A DNA stretch of 64,000 nt from Flavobacterium sp. MC2016-06 (GCF_009711165.2 NZ_WMID02000008.1:62001-126000), one strand, 5' to 3'; shown: positions 34,854 through 44,790, numbered from the stretch's first letter. Program-made: numbers and translations. The notes: a model not told the origin generated them from the letters alone.

Positions 34854-35849
34854 TTATTGTTTCAAAAATACGATTAGTGGTTTTATAAAAAGATCAAAAG
34901 ATTCAATGTGAGGTAAATGTCCAATATTTGGAATTTCGATTAATTTGGAATTCGGAATTGCTTGTTGTGTTTTTTTACCCAATTCGGCATAATTTCCCAT
35001 TGTTTTTCTAACTTCTTCAGAAACTAAAGGTTTTCCTAATGCCGTTTTGTCTCTTGTTCCGATAATTAAAAGCGTTGGACTTTTGATATTTTTAAATTCG
35101 TATAAAACGGGCTGTGTAAAAATCATGTCATACATAAGAGCCGAATTCCAAGCAACAGCACTATAATTTGAAGCAGTTGTCCAGCCAGCGCTCAATTCTG
35201 CCCATTTCTGAAAATCAGCATTCCATTTACCATCATAATAATTAGCCATTTGATAATTTTTAATGCCTTCATAATTTTGTTTTAATTCAGCTTCATACCA
35301 CCAATCTATAGATTTGTAAGGAACTACTAATTTCCAGTCTTCTAAACCAATTGGATTTTCCAATACTAATTTTTCTACTGTTTCAGGATACATTAAAGTA
35401 AATCTTGTAGCTAACATACCGCCCATAGAATGTCCTAAAATGGTAGTTTTTTCAATTCCTAAGTGATCGAGTAGCTTTTTGGTGTTTTCGGCTAACTGCT
35501 GAAAAGTATATTGGTAATTATCGGGTTTTGTAGATTTACCAAACCCTATCTGATCTGGAACAATAACCCGGAAACCTTCTTTTGTTAAAGCTTTTATGGT
35601 TGTTTCCCAGTATGCTCCATTAAAATTCTTGCCGTGCAGTAAAACGATATTTCGATTGTTGTAGTTGTCAGGTTTTATGTCCATGTAGGCCATTTGCAGC
35701 ATCTGGAGCTGATTACTTAATTCTAGAAAATGCACAGGAAACGGATATTCGTAATTACTCAAATTGATGTCGAGTGCTTTTATATTTCCTTCTTGAGAAA
35801 AACATAAAATTGGAATGAAGAGTAGTAGTAACTGCTTTATAATTTTCAT
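34854..35849 (-). CDS. Secreted alpha/beta hydrolase
   Basis: 331 residues with a signal peptide (about 1-19, CFSQ). Catalytic serine Ser141 in GHSMGG, an oxyanion-type loop LHGKNFNGAYW, an aspartate in GTRDKT and a histidine in IGHLPHIESF give a full triad. Resembles epoxide-hydrolase/esterase-like family members; the substrate is unknown. The -7 element TAGTTTTG lies on the minus strand at 35885-35878, 28 bases before the ATG. Confidence 0.88.
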   Translation of the reverse strand: MKIIKQLLLLFIPILCFSQEGNIKALDINLSNYEYPFPVHFLELSNQLQMLQMAYMDIKPDNYNNRNIVLLHGKNFNGAYWETTIKALTKEGFRVIVPDQIGFGKSTKPDNYQYTFQQLAENTKKLLDHLGIEKTTILGHSMGGMLATRFTLMYPETVEKLVLENPIGLEDWKLVVPYKSIDWWYEAELKQNYEGIKNYQMANYYDGKWNADFQKWAELSAGWTTASNYSAVAWNSALMYDMIFTQPVLYEFKNIKSPTLLIIGTRDKTALGKPLVSEEVRKTMGNYAELGKKTQQAIPNSKLIEIPNIGHLPHIESFDLFIKPLIVFLKQ

Positions 35850-36122
35850 TTTCTGATTGGATTTAAATTAAGAATTACAAAACTAAAGGTAAGGATTTTT
35901 TTAATAAAGCTTAAAGTCTTAAAGTTATCAGAAAAAAGTAAGGCTTTAATCGATTATTATTCAAAAGACTGATTAGTTTTTTAATTTTGTTTGATTGCAA
36001 CTATTTGATTTTTAAAATGTTGTATTTAAACGAGTAATGAGGTACTTGAAAGGAATTGTTTTTAGAAGAGCAGTTATGTTCGTAAATTTGATATAGAATG
36101 TTGTAAGCTAAAAAATAGTATT

Positions 36123-36815
36123 ATGAAAAAATCAATACTTTTATTCCTGCTGACTGTCCCCACATTTGCTCAAGAAATTAACACATTTGATTTCGCTGTT
36201 ATCAACTCTACTTTAATTTCTCCCAATATTGATCTGGATAAAGGCCGAAGCGTTGTCGCGGGCAATGAAAATCAATATTCGACTTATTTTCAGTATGCTT
36301 TTAATATGTGTGAGGATGATCTTATTTTGGGCGCTGGTATCGATAAATCTGAGATCGATCGTACGTATATTGGTTATATAGGTAAAATATGCAATAAGTT
36401 TAGAGCAACGATAGCAATTGGTTATTTAGAATCGAGAAGTGGTTACGACGGAACTTTTACTGGATTTAGCGTTTCGTATCATTTTGGGGAAAATACTTTT
36501 GTAGGTGCAAGTCTAGAAAATCTGCATTCTACGAGTGTTCGTTATGATACTGATGAGAGTTTTAGTTATTATAAAAAGTTATGTCCAAAAGTCTTTGCGA
36601 GTTATGCAATTATACCGCATTTAATTGCTTTCGGACAATTGAGCAGCAGGGTTAATGACATTGCCTTAAAATATCAAAATAATCGTTTTGCTGCAGGCGG
36701 ATTTTACTCTGGACAAGGTATTGAAGGGATCTTTGGAACACTAAATATTGGCAGGTTTGCTATTTCCTGCAGCACTACTTTTGATAAGGTTGATTTTGGA
36801 TTAAAGTTTCAGTAA
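36123..36815 (+). CDS. Hypothetical outer-membrane beta-barrel-like protein
   Basis: 230 residues with a short signal peptide (about 1-16, TFAQ). Alternating hydrophobic strands, several Gly/Tyr-rich segments (FRATIAIGYLESRSGY, TFVGASLENLHS) and a C-terminal DFGLKFQ suggest a small porin-like barrel. No family recognised. The -7 element TAAATTTG (36083-36090) lies 32 bases before the ATG. Confidence 0.55.
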   Translation: MKKSILLFLLTVPTFAQEINTFDFAVINSTLISPNIDLDKGRSVVAGNENQYSTYFQYAFNMCEDDLILGAGIDKSEIDRTYIGYIGKICNKFRATIAIGYLESRSGYDGTFTGFSVSYHFGENTFVGASLENLHSTSVRYDTDESFSYYKKLCPKVFASYAIIPHLIAFGQLSSRVNDIALKYQNNRFAAGGFYSGQGIEGIFGTLNIGRFAISCSTTFDKVDFGLKFQ

Positions 36816-36828
36816 TTATTTACAGCAA

Positions 36829-37665
36829 TTATTTTTTAAGCGTAACAACTTGTTGTGGGTAAGGAATATCTATTTTAGCTTCGTCAAAACGTTTTTTGAT
36901 GCTTTGCAGTAAATCGCAATACATGACAAATCCGTCTGTTGTATTTTTTGCCCATGCCCAAGTTTTTATGTTCACACTAGATGCAGCAAGCGCTACTACG
37001 CGCGCGTTTACCAAAGGTGTTTTTTTCTTTTTGTCTTCGGCAGAACGCGTGTCTATAAAAAGAGGATGTTTGGCAACTTCTTCTTTCATAATTTCTAAAG
37101 CTTTTTCGATATCTGAATCGTAGCCAATACCAATTTCAATTATTTTACAGCATTTGGTATCGTGCATATTGGTATTGAGTATGATTTGATTGCTGATTAC
37201 TGAATTTGGGATTATAATTCGGTTGTTTTCAGGGTCTTTAAGTACAACTTGTCGTAAATTAATATCTTCAACAGTTCCCACAAAATTGTTGATTGTAATT
37301 CTGTCATTGATTCGGAATGGTTTAAAAATTACCAAAAAAATACCACTTACAATATTACTTAAAGCCTGTTGCGAGGCCAAACCAGCAACTAAAGAAATAA
37401 CGCCGGCACCAGCTAGAAAAGAATGCCCGATGATTTTAAATTCAGGAATTTGGATTAAGGCAAAGGCAAATCCTAAAATATAAATAACAGTAACAACAAG
37501 ATGTCTTAAAAAATTTAAACCTGTTGCATCATATTCTTTATCGGTTAGTTTTCGATAAAGAAAGTATTTTAATGCTTTTCCTGTTATAGCGCCTAAAAAG
37601 ATTGTGGTTAGCACTATTATGGTAACAAAAATGCCGATTCTGAAATCACTTAAATAATTAATCAT
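36829..37665 (-). CDS. Mechanosensitive channel, MscS family
   Basis: Opens under membrane tension to release solutes after osmotic downshock. The 278-residue protein has three N-terminal membrane segments, the pore-lining third helix with Gly/Ala pattern (LAGAGVISLVAGLASQQALS), then the beta domain (NDRITINNFVGTVEDINLRQ) and a C-terminal alpha/beta domain. Length matches the small E. coli MscS form (286). Confidence 0.92.
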   Translation of the reverse strand: MINYLSDFRIGIFVTIIVLTTIFLGAITGKALKYFLYRKLTDKEYDATGLNFLRHLVVTVIYILGFAFALIQIPEFKIIGHSFLAGAGVISLVAGLASQQALSNIVSGIFLVIFKPFRINDRITINNFVGTVEDINLRQVVLKDPENNRIIIPNSVISNQIILNTNMHDTKCCKIIEIGIGYDSDIEKALEIMKEEVAKHPLFIDTRSAEDKKKKTPLVNARVVALAASSVNIKTWAWAKNTTDGFVMYCDLLQSIKKRFDEAKIDIPYPQQVVTLKK

Positions 37666-37683
37666 AAGCTTAGGTTTTAATTG

Positions 37684-37727
37684 AAAAATCCAAAAAACGA
37701 CAGGCTTAATGTGTTTTTTGGATTTTT
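37684..37727 (-). terminator. Terminator of the thioesterase gene
   Basis: A 15-bp perfect stem (AAAAATCCAAAAAAC and complement) with a 14-base loop and a T-run, downstream of the stop at 37755 on the minus strand and upstream of mscS. Confidence 0.75.
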
Positions 37728-37754
37728 ATAATTTATAACAAAGAAGTTTAAAAT

Positions 37755-38192
37755 TTAAAGTCCAACAAAGTCATCACTTTTAGGAAAAATACTCAAGGCT
37801 TCAATTGCAATTTCTGGAGTAGGAGAAGCTAATTTACGTAATTTAGTGTCCATCCAGGCACCATCTACAGTAATTACTGCGCAAAGCGTATCATCTTCTT
37901 TTCTAAATTCGTGTACGATTGACCAGCGCGAAGCATCGGTTTTCATTTTTGAGGTTTTAGTATGAAGGAATATTTTATCTGAAAGTTTTAATTCTTTTCT
38001 AAAAATACATTCTTCTCTAAATAAAACGGGACCAAAACTCTGCGTCTGCATTACTTTTAAGGTTAAACCCAATTGTTCTAATATTTCGATACGATGCTGT
38101 GCTCCAAAATCGTAATAGGCACTGTGACGAACATGAAAATTGGGGTCAAGATCTGACCATCTAAAAGATAATTCTTTAATAAATGAAACCAT
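37755..38192 (-). CDS. Acyl-CoA thioesterase, hotdog fold
   Basis: 145 residues of the 4-hydroxybenzoyl-CoA-thioesterase/YbgC-like type. The opening FRWSDLDPNFHVRHSAYYDF has the acidic residue and histidine pattern of the D-x-x-x-H-V/N active region. It hydrolyses some acyl-CoA; the chain is unknown. Single gene. Confidence 0.85.
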   Translation of the reverse strand: MVSFIKELSFRWSDLDPNFHVRHSAYYDFGAQHRIEILEQLGLTLKVMQTQSFGPVLFREECIFRKELKLSDKIFLHTKTSKMKTDASRWSIVHEFRKEDDTLCAVITVDGAWMDTKLRKLASPTPEIAIEALSIFPKSDDFVGL

Positions 38193-38376
38193 TTTTTATT
38201 TTAATTTTTAATGTTATTTAAGCTGTTTTTTATAGAACATTTTCTTAGAAAAACAGTCCTTTTTCAGAAAACCGAAATTACAAATAAAAAACCGAAATAG
38301 TTCTTCTAAAAGTTATGGTATCATGATAAAAACCTGTTAAAAGTTTTTTAGAAGAATTTATAGAAAAGAATTTCTG

Positions 38377-38835
38377 CTAAACCATTTTTGATAATTCTAC
38401 TTCAAGCTTATCAAAGTTTTCTTCGTTTTTATCGACTACAAATGGTTTGAGTTTATTACATTCTTCTATGGTGCTGAAAAGCATTTTAAAAACCACTTTT
38501 GTCTGATTTTCTGATATTTCTTCGAATGTTGCAAGAATTTGAAAAAGAGGTTTTGAATAACGTTTCCATGCAATAAGATTAGGTTGGTCTATTTTTATAA
38601 ACTCACATTCGTTAGCATAATTTCCTTTGTCTGGTCCATGCATAATAAAGCTCCATTTACCGCCTTCGCGAAAGTCAAATTCATTAAAAGTATTTGTAAA
38701 GCCTTTTGGTCCCCACCAATTTTTTAGATGATCTGGGTTGCTCCAAGCGCTAAAAACAAGTTCTTTCGGGAAATTCAGAATCCTTGTTGTTACAATTTCG
38801 GATTCTGGGGTTGTTATAATAATTTCTGAGTCCAT
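38377..38835 (-). CDS. AHSA1-type SRPBCC protein
   Basis: 152 residues. The motif LNFPKELVFSAWSNPDHLKNW followed by WWGPKGFTNTFNEFDFREGG and KWSFIMHGPDKGNY is characteristic of the AHSA1 (activator of Hsp90 ATPase homologue) branch of SRPBCC proteins. Ligand unknown. Single gene with its stop 542 bp from the mscS-distal terminator. Confidence 0.85.
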   Translation of the reverse strand: MDSEIIITTPESEIVTTRILNFPKELVFSAWSNPDHLKNWWGPKGFTNTFNEFDFREGGKWSFIMHGPDKGNYANECEFIKIDQPNLIAWKRYSKPLFQILATFEEISENQTKVVFKMLFSTIEECNKLKPFVVDKNEENFDKLEVELSKMV

Positions 38836-38886
38836 TTTAAGCTATTTTTTTGTAAATCAGATTTGTGAAGTATAAAGTTAGCTGGT

Positions 38887-40185
38887 TTAGTTTTTAATTT
38901 TAGAATTTTCTTCTAATTTTTCTTGCTCAATTTCCTTTTTCGGAGTTAGTTTATTGACAATCCAAGGCAGTGTAAGTCCTTGTCCGATAAGGGTAAGTAG
39001 TACTACGGCAACAGAAATAAAGATAATAGCATTTCTTTCCGGAAACGGAGCTCCGTCTGAGAGTGCTCTTGGTAATCCCATTGCAATAGCAAGTGAAACA
39101 ATACCGCGCATTCCAGACCAGCTCAAAATAATACTATTATTGAAGTCTAACAGCGCATGCTCGCTCACTTTTCTTTTTCCTTTGGTATTTTGAAAAGCTT
39201 TTTGCAGATTGATTTTCTGCAGAAATATCCTCGCCATTCTAATTAATAAAGCTACAATTGTAATCACTATTGCATAGCCAATATACGGCAGAATCATATT
39301 AGTGTCAATGTCATTTAAAATATAACGGAAGTTGAGACCAATTAAAATAAAGATTAATCCGTTTAGAAGAAAAATAATAATGTCCCAAAGACTTCTAGAT
39401 TGGTTTTTTAAAGTTTCGGGAAAGATTTTATTGCTAAAACGAGAAATACTTAAGCCTAAAACTACAACTGCTATTACGCCAGAAACATGAAGATGTTCGG
39501 CAACGAGATAAGCAACAAATGGCATTAAAAGCATAAAACTAATAGTGACGTTTATGTTTTTACGGACTTTGGTTAGTATAAAGGCAAGAATTTTTGCCAA
39601 CACAAAGCCTACTAAAAAACCACCAGCTAATAAAATGACAAATTGCAGTGCTGCTTTCCAAATAATAAAAGCAGATCCCATTACGGCTGCAACGGCAAAA
39701 CGATACGCTACCAATGCAGATGCATCATTAATAAGACTTTCGCCTTCTAAAATGGTGATGGTTTTATGAGATAATTTTAATCCTTTTGTAATGCTTATTG
39801 CAGCTACGGCATCTGTAGCAGAAAGGATTGCTCCGAGTACAAATGCTAAAGGCCAAGTCATTTCTGATATTAAATAATAAGCTACAACTGCAATTCCGGT
39901 TGCAGTCATAAAAACTAGAGAAATGGCCAAAGTGCCAATTGTATTAATGTTTGTTTTAAAATCTTTTGGAGAGATATTAAAAGAAGCATCGTATAATAAT
40001 GGAGGCAGAAAAATCAGGAAAATAATTTCAGGATTAATTTCGATTTCAGCCATTGTTGGGATAAATCCAATTGCGATTCCAACAATAACGAGTAAAATAG
40101 GATAGGGAAGTTTTGCTTTTTCTGCAAAAGCCGAAAGACCTATTACAATGGCTAGAATAAAAATTATGATGCTGTAGTTTTCCAT
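38887..40185 (-). CDS. Na+/H+ antiporter, CPA1 family
   Basis: Exchanges sodium (or potassium) for protons at the inner membrane. The 432-residue protein has about 12 membrane segments and the CPA1 ion-site motifs SATDAVAAISITKG and GESLINDASALVAY, with the paired Asn-Asp. It ends in a charged Lys/Glu tail without a regulatory domain. Single gene, 38 bp after the HEAT-like gene. Confidence 0.92.
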   Translation of the reverse strand: MENYSIIIFILAIVIGLSAFAEKAKLPYPILLVIVGIAIGFIPTMAEIEINPEIIFLIFLPPLLYDASFNISPKDFKTNINTIGTLAISLVFMTATGIAVVAYYLISEMTWPLAFVLGAILSATDAVAAISITKGLKLSHKTITILEGESLINDASALVAYRFAVAAVMGSAFIIWKAALQFVILLAGGFLVGFVLAKILAFILTKVRKNINVTISFMLLMPFVAYLVAEHLHVSGVIAVVVLGLSISRFSNKIFPETLKNQSRSLWDIIIFLLNGLIFILIGLNFRYILNDIDTNMILPYIGYAIVITIVALLIRMARIFLQKINLQKAFQNTKGKRKVSEHALLDFNNSIILSWSGMRGIVSLAIAMGLPRALSDGAPFPERNAIIFISVAVVLLTLIGQGLTLPWIVNKLTPKKEIEQEKLEENSKIKN

Positions 40186-40223
40186 TTTTGTTTTTGCTAA
40201 ATGATATTATAATTGATTTTTTA

Positions 40224-40784
40224 TTAGTCGAAGTCGTACCATCTTGGAAGGTCTTCATTTTCAGTATTCTCTGTTGGGAATATTTTACTAAGTCGATAAA
40301 TCATTTCTATTTTGATAATAGGATCTTCCGAGTTTTCGGCTAAATCTTTTATTGTGTCTATAGCTTCTTTAGTTCCAATACTTTTTAGAGCATGTCCGCA
40401 CTGATTGATAAATTGTCCTGTTCCAGTACTGTAAGCTTCCAAGAAATCATACTTTTGTTGTATTGCAATTTTAATCACAGGAACACTAGATGGATGTTCT
40501 CTCCATTGCAAATTGTGTATAATATCATCATATTTTCTATGCCAAGGCTCTAATAGTATTTGATGAAGCAAATCTAACATATCATTATCCTCTTCTATTA
40601 CCCAAAGAAAGAAAAGACAAAATTCCATATCATCACTATTTTTAGCAGCTATGATATCTTTTATGATTTTTCTTCCTATTTCATGTTTGGATTCTATCGG
40701 AAAAGGAAGTTTTTTTATAAATTCTTCTTTATGGAATGTATTGCTTTGATGATTTTTAAAGTCTTGTTTAAGTTTTTCTATCAT
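40224..40784 (-). CDS. HEAT-like repeat protein
   Basis: 186 residues, all-helical, with repeated helix pairs (KIIKDIIAAKNSDDMEFCLF, SVPVIKIAIQQKYDFLEAYS, KEAIDTIKDLAENSEDPIIK) that look like HEAT/Armadillo repeats. Probably a protein-binding scaffold; partner unknown. Upstream of the antiporter on the same strand, possibly one transcript. Confidence 0.65.
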   Translation of the reverse strand: MIEKLKQDFKNHQSNTFHKEEFIKKLPFPIESKHEIGRKIIKDIIAAKNSDDMEFCLFFLWVIEEDNDMLDLLHQILLEPWHRKYDDIIHNLQWREHPSSVPVIKIAIQQKYDFLEAYSTGTGQFINQCGHALKSIGTKEAIDTIKDLAENSEDPIIKIEMIYRLSKIFPTENTENEDLPRWYDFD

Positions 40785-41020
40785 TATATCTAAATTGTAA
40801 GTATTGATTTTTATGTTTATTGACTTGTTTTTTTAGGCTAAATTACAGCTGACTAAAATAGTAAGCTTTATAAAGCATAGATTTTAATTAATTGCTAATG
40901 TATATATTTCAGTCTTTAATTGAAAAAATAATAAGACATTAAAGCGGCTAATTAAGATTAGTTTTTTTGCTGTAACAGAAGAAAAAAAGTATAAACGAGC
41001 TTGAGACTTTGGTAGAAATT

Positions 41021-41145
41021 GTGTCTGATAATGACACGTAAAGTACTGATATGCCATAGATGTCAGGTATTGAAAATGTCATGTTGTCAGATGATTTTAG
41101 AGCTCGGACATAAAACTGACAATTTACTTTGGTTTTTTATATTGG
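41021..41145 (+). promoter_or_regulatory. dnaK upstream control region with dyads
   Basis: Within the 425-base gap 40785-41209. A GTGTC-7-GACAC dyad at 41021-41037; a 7-bp inverted repeat TTGTCAG (41084-41090) / CTGACAA (41116-41122) with further TGTCA half-sites at 41061 and 41078; then a TACTTTGG box (41126-41133), a near match to TAnnTTTG. No CIRCE element is present. The function is inferred from position. Confidence 0.4.
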
Positions 41146-41209
41146 CACAAAGATTGACTTATGCCACATGAGTTTATAAATTAGTATATCAAAATTAAAT
41201 ATATAAAAA

Positions 41210-43093
41210 ATGGGTAAAATAATCGGAATTGACTTAGGTACGACGAACTCTTGTGTTTCTGTAATGGAAGGTAACGAAGCAGTTGTTATTCCTAACGCAG
41301 AAGGAAAAAGAACAACGCCATCTATCATCGCTTTTGTTGAAGGTGGAGAAATTAAAGTAGGAGATCCTGCAAAAAGACAAGCAGTAACTAATCCAACTAA
41401 GACTATTGCTTCTATTAAACGTTTTATGGGACACACTTTTGCTGAAACTACAAATGAAGCAAAAAGAGTATCTTACAAAGTAGTAAAAGGTGACAACAAT
41501 ACTCCACGTGTGGATATTGATGGTCGTTTATATTCTGCTCAAGAATTGTCTGCAATGACTCTTCAAAAAATGAAAAAAACTGCTGAAGACTATTTAGGTC
41601 AAAATGTAACTGAAGCGGTTATTACTGTTCCTGCTTACTTTAACGATGCACAACGTCAAGCTACAAAAGAAGCTGGAGAAATTGCTGGTCTTAAAGTTAT
41701 GCGTATCATCAATGAGCCAACTGCAGCAGCACTTGCTTACGGATTAGATAAAAAAGGAACTGATCAAAAAATTGCTGTTTACGATTTAGGTGGAGGTACT
41801 TTTGATATCTCTGTTCTTGAATTAGGAGACGGTGTATTTGAAGTATTATCTACAAATGGTGATACTCACTTAGGTGGAGATGATTTTGACCACGAAATTA
41901 TTGACTGGTTGGCTAATGAATTTTTAGCTGAAGAAGGTATTGATTTACGTTTAGATCCAATGTCATTGCAACGTTTGAAAGAAGCTGCAGAGAAAGCAAA
42001 AATTGAATTGTCTTCTTCTTCAGAAACTGAAATCAACTTGCCATACGTTACAGCTACGGCTTCAGGACCAAAACACTTAGTTAAAAAATTATCAAGAGCT
42101 AAATTTGAGCAATTGACAGATTCTTTAGTTAAACGTTCTATGGAACCAGTTGCTAAAGCATTAAAAGATGCAGGTTTATCTACATCTGATATCGACGAAG
42201 TTATTCTTGTTGGAGGTTCTACTCGTATGCCAAGAATTGCTGACGAAGTTGAAAAATTCTTTGGTAAAAAAGCATCTAAAGGAGTTAATCCTGATGAAGT
42301 TGTTGCTATTGGAGCAGCTATTCAAGGTGGAGTTTTATCTGGAGATGTAAAAGATGTATTGTTATTAGACGTTACTCCTTTATCTTTAGGTATCGAAACT
42401 ATGGGTGGTGTATTGACTAAATTAATCGAGTCTAACACAACTATTCCAACAAAAAAATCTCAAGTATTCTCTACTGCTGCTGATTCTCAACCATCTGTTG
42501 AAATCCATGTATTACAAGGAGAAAGAGCTATGGCTGTTGATAACAAAACTATCGGTCGTTTCCACTTAGATGGTATTCCACCAGCACCAAGAGGAGTTCC
42601 TCAAATCGAGGTTACTTTTGATATTGATGCTAACGGTATCATCAAAGTTTCTGCAACTGATAAAGGAACTGGAAAATCTCACGATATCCGTATCGAAGCT
42701 TCTTCTGGTTTAACAGCTGAAGAAATCGAAAGAATGAAAAAAGATGCAGAAGCTAACGCTGATGCTGATAAAATTGCTAAAGAAAGAGCTGAGAAATTAA
42801 ACGAAGCTGACAGCATGATTTTCCAAACAGAAAGTCAATTGAAAGAGTTAGGAAGCAAACTTGCTGACGATCATAAAGTTGCTGTTGAGTACGCTTTAAC
42901 TGAATTGAGAATGGCTCACCAATCTCAAGACATCACAGCTATTCAAACTGCTCTTGACAACATCAATGCAGCTTGGAAAACAGCTACAGAAGCTATGTAT
43001 GCTCAAGGTGAACAAGGTCAACAAGCGGCTCCTCAACAAGAGCAGTCTCAAGGTGACAATGTTGAAGACGTTGAATTTGAAGAAGTAAAATAA
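41210..43093 (+). CDS. dnaK: Chaperone protein DnaK (Hsp70)
   Basis: Cytoplasmic chaperone that binds exposed hydrophobic peptides under ATP control. The 627-residue protein has the N-terminal [17 protein letters not shown] motif, [10 protein letters not shown] phosphate loop, [10 protein letters not shown], the linker [14 protein letters not shown], the beta sandwich with [13 protein letters not shown], and the acidic EEVK C-terminal end. No grpE or dnaJ lies next to it. A strong terminator follows. Confidence 0.98.
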   Translation: MGKIIGIDLGTTNSCVSVMEGNEAVVIPNAEGKRTTPSIIAFVEGGEIKVGDPAKRQAVTNPTKTIASIKRFMGHTFAETTNEAKRVSYKVVKGDNNTPRVDIDGRLYSAQELSAMTLQKMKKTAEDYLGQNVTEAVITVPAYFNDAQRQATKEAGEIAGLKVMRIINEPTAAALAYGLDKKGTDQKIAVYDLGGGTFDISVLELGDGVFEVLSTNGDTHLGGDDFDHEIIDWLANEFLAEEGIDLRLDPMSLQRLKEAAEKAKIELSSSSETEINLPYVTATASGPKHLVKKLSRAKFEQLTDSLVKRSMEPVAKALKDAGLSTSDIDEVILVGGSTRMPRIADEVEKFFGKKASKGVNPDEVVAIGAAIQGGVLSGDVKDVLLLDVTPLSLGIETMGGVLTKLIESNTTIPTKKSQVFSTAADSQPSVEIHVLQGERAMAVDNKTIGRFHLDGIPPAPRGVPQIEVTFDIDANGIIKVSATDKGTGKSHDIRIEASSGLTAEEIERMKKDAEANADADKIAKERAEKLNEADSMIFQTESQLKELGSKLADDHKVAVEYALTELRMAHQSQDITAIQTALDNINAAWKTATEAMYAQGEQGQQAAPQQEQSQGDNVEDVEFEEVK

Positions 43094-43120
43094 TTCTTCT
43101 TTTTAATTAATATACTTAGA

Positions 43121-43149
43121 AACCGAGTCAGAAATGACTCGGTTTTTTT
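43121..43149 (+). terminator. dnaK terminator (copy 1 of 3)
   Basis: AACCGAGTCA-GAAA-TGACTCGGTT, a 10-bp stem with a GAAA tetraloop and T-run. Almost the same sequence recurs at 44791-44820 and 45501-45532. Confidence 0.92.
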
Positions 43150-43182
43150 ATTTATATTTACATTGTAATTACAAAATAAAAA

Positions 43183-44355
43183 ATGGAAAAGTTGATTGTT
43201 AAAAATTTCGGACCAATAAAAGAAGCTGAGATAGATTTGACTAAATATGTTGTGTTTATTGGAGATACTTCTACTGGAAAAAGTGTTTTAGCGAAGTTGA
43301 TAGCAATATTTAGAGATAGTTTCAACTTCTTATCAATTCAAAAAGATATTCAAATTATTGATTTTAAAAAAGAATTGAAAAAGTATAATATAAATTTTAA
43401 TTTTGATGATTCGGAAATTATTTATTTTGGTAAAAAAGTTAATTCGAATGATTATATTAAATTATTAGAATTGAAAAAAGATAAAATTCGGTTACTTAAT
43501 GAAACTAATAAAGAGGAATTTCTAAAACTATTCGATAATATACAAAATGAAACATTTGAGAAACTGAGTCTTCCCACATATATAGATTTTAAAAAGGAAC
43601 AATTTCTTGAAATTTTCTATAATGATTTTTTTAAAAGTATAAATTCAACTTATTTTCCAGCTGAGAGAATATTATATTCTTTAACAGGTAATTCTTTGTC
43701 TGGATTAATGGCAAATAATGTAGCATTACCAGATTGTTATAAAGAATTTGCAGCAAAATATGAAGTTGCAAGAAAAGAAATCAGTCAAATTAAATATACT
43801 GCTTTTAATATTGAATATAATTTTGAGAATGGATTAGATGAAATATATTTTGGAGACAATAAAATTCTATTAAACGAGGCTTCAAGTGGTATTCAATCGT
43901 TAATACCGCTTCTTATAGTATTGGAAAATGAAATTTCAAAAAATGATTTTGATACAGGTAAATTTTTAATTTTAGAAGAACCAGAATTAAATTTATTTCC
44001 AATTAAACAAAAAAGATTAATTGATCATATTTCATTAAAAACCAATAATACGAAGCATAAAATTGTTATCACAACACATAGTCCATATATTCTTTCGGCA
44101 TTGGATACATTGATACTTGCAAAAAACACTTTCAATGAGCATCCAGATTTAAAAGGAGAGATAAACTCGATTGTTTCCGAAGATAAATGGATAGATTATG
44201 AAGATATATCTGTTTATGAAGTGCGAAATGACGGAAAAGTATATTCAATCAAAAATGAAGAATTTCGCAGTATAGATACTAATGCAATTGATGGAGTTTC
44301 AGATATTATTTCAGAAGAGTTTGATAAATTAACAGAGTTACGATATGCACAATAG
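43183..44355 (+). CDS. AAA/ABC-type ATPase (OLD/Septu-like), first gene of candidate defence pair
   Basis: 390 residues, no signal or membrane segment. Order of motifs: FGPIKEAEIDL opening, Walker A GDTSTGKS (27-34), a long helical insert, YFPAER (157-162), signature NEASSGIQSL (231-240), Walker B FLILEEPELN (261-270) and the H-switch THSPYIL (His299). This is the SMC/Rad50-like AAA_15/AAA_21 type found in OLD nucleases, Septu PtuA and other defence ATPases. Unlike OLD, no TOPRIM domain follows. It overlaps the next gene by 11 bp. Codon use is AT-rich compared with dnaK. Function is inferred. Confidence 0.85.
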   Translation: MEKLIVKNFGPIKEAEIDLTKYVVFIGDTSTGKSVLAKLIAIFRDSFNFLSIQKDIQIIDFKKELKKYNINFNFDDSEIIYFGKKVNSNDYIKLLELKKDKIRLLNETNKEEFLKLFDNIQNETFEKLSLPTYIDFKKEQFLEIFYNDFFKSINSTYFPAERILYSLTGNSLSGLMANNVALPDCYKEFAAKYEVARKEISQIKYTAFNIEYNFENGLDEIYFGDNKILLNEASSGIQSLIPLLIVLENEISKNDFDTGKFLILEEPELNLFPIKQKRLIDHISLKTNNTKHKIVITTHSPYILSALDTLILAKNTFNEHPDLKGEINSIVSEDKWIDYEDISVYEVRNDGKVYSIKNEEFRSIDTNAIDGVSDIISEEFDKLTELRYAQ

Positions 44356-44785
44356 TTTTGATGATCTAATTGAAGCGAATCAAAATTGTTGTTCAAAAAG
44401 TAAAGTTGCTTCTGAGAATGGAAAAAGATTTGAAATTGATTCTAATGAAGAATTTACTAGAATAAGAATTGATGATTGTCTGATTTCTTCTCAACAAGTT
44501 GAAAAATGTGATTTTGGCTTTGTAAGACATTTTAATAATGAATTTTATTTCGTTGAATTAAAAGGTAAAGATGTTAAGAAGGCTTTAAATCAAATCATTA
44601 GTACGATTAGTGTTTTTGAATCTACAATTATTAAAATTCCAAAAGAAAAAAGATTTGGATTTATTGTTAGTTCAAGAAACCCGTTATTAAGTACTGAAAC
44701 TAATAATTTAAAACAAGCTTTTGCGAAAAATTATGGACGTCTTTTAGAAATTAAAAGTGTTCATTGTAAATACATTTCAAAGTAA
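44345..44785 (+). CDS. PD-(D/E)XK nuclease-like protein, partner of the ATPase
   Basis: 146 residues with a restriction-endonuclease-like pattern: Asp56 in KCDFGFV, then after one beta turn Glu71-Leu-Lys73 in FYFVELKGKD, followed by a helix with Gln83 (KKALNQI). Spacing D-14-ExK and the order strand-turn-strand-helix fit the PD-(D/E)XK core. Its N-terminal 25 residues are helical with a CC pair. It starts inside the ATPase gene and is followed by the same terminator as dnaK. Nuclease activity is inferred; an inactive regulator remains possible. Confidence 0.7.
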   Translation: MHNSFDDLIEANQNCCSKSKVASENGKRFEIDSNEEFTRIRIDDCLISSQQVEKCDFGFVRHFNNEFYFVELKGKDVKKALNQIISTISVFESTIIKIPKEKRFGFIVSSRNPLLSTETNNLKQAFAKNYGRLLEIKSVHCKYISK

Positions 44786-44790
44786 ACCGA

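Noticed and set aside
41142..41157. Sigma-54 promoter for dnaK
   Set aside because: TTGGCAC-5-TTGA lacks the invariant GC of the -12 element, and no activator gene is near; kept only as a remark.
43183..44785. Naming the ATPase/nuclease pair as Septu, Gabija or PARIS
   Set aside because: The partner has no HNH, UvrD or TOPRIM signature, so none of these names is supported.
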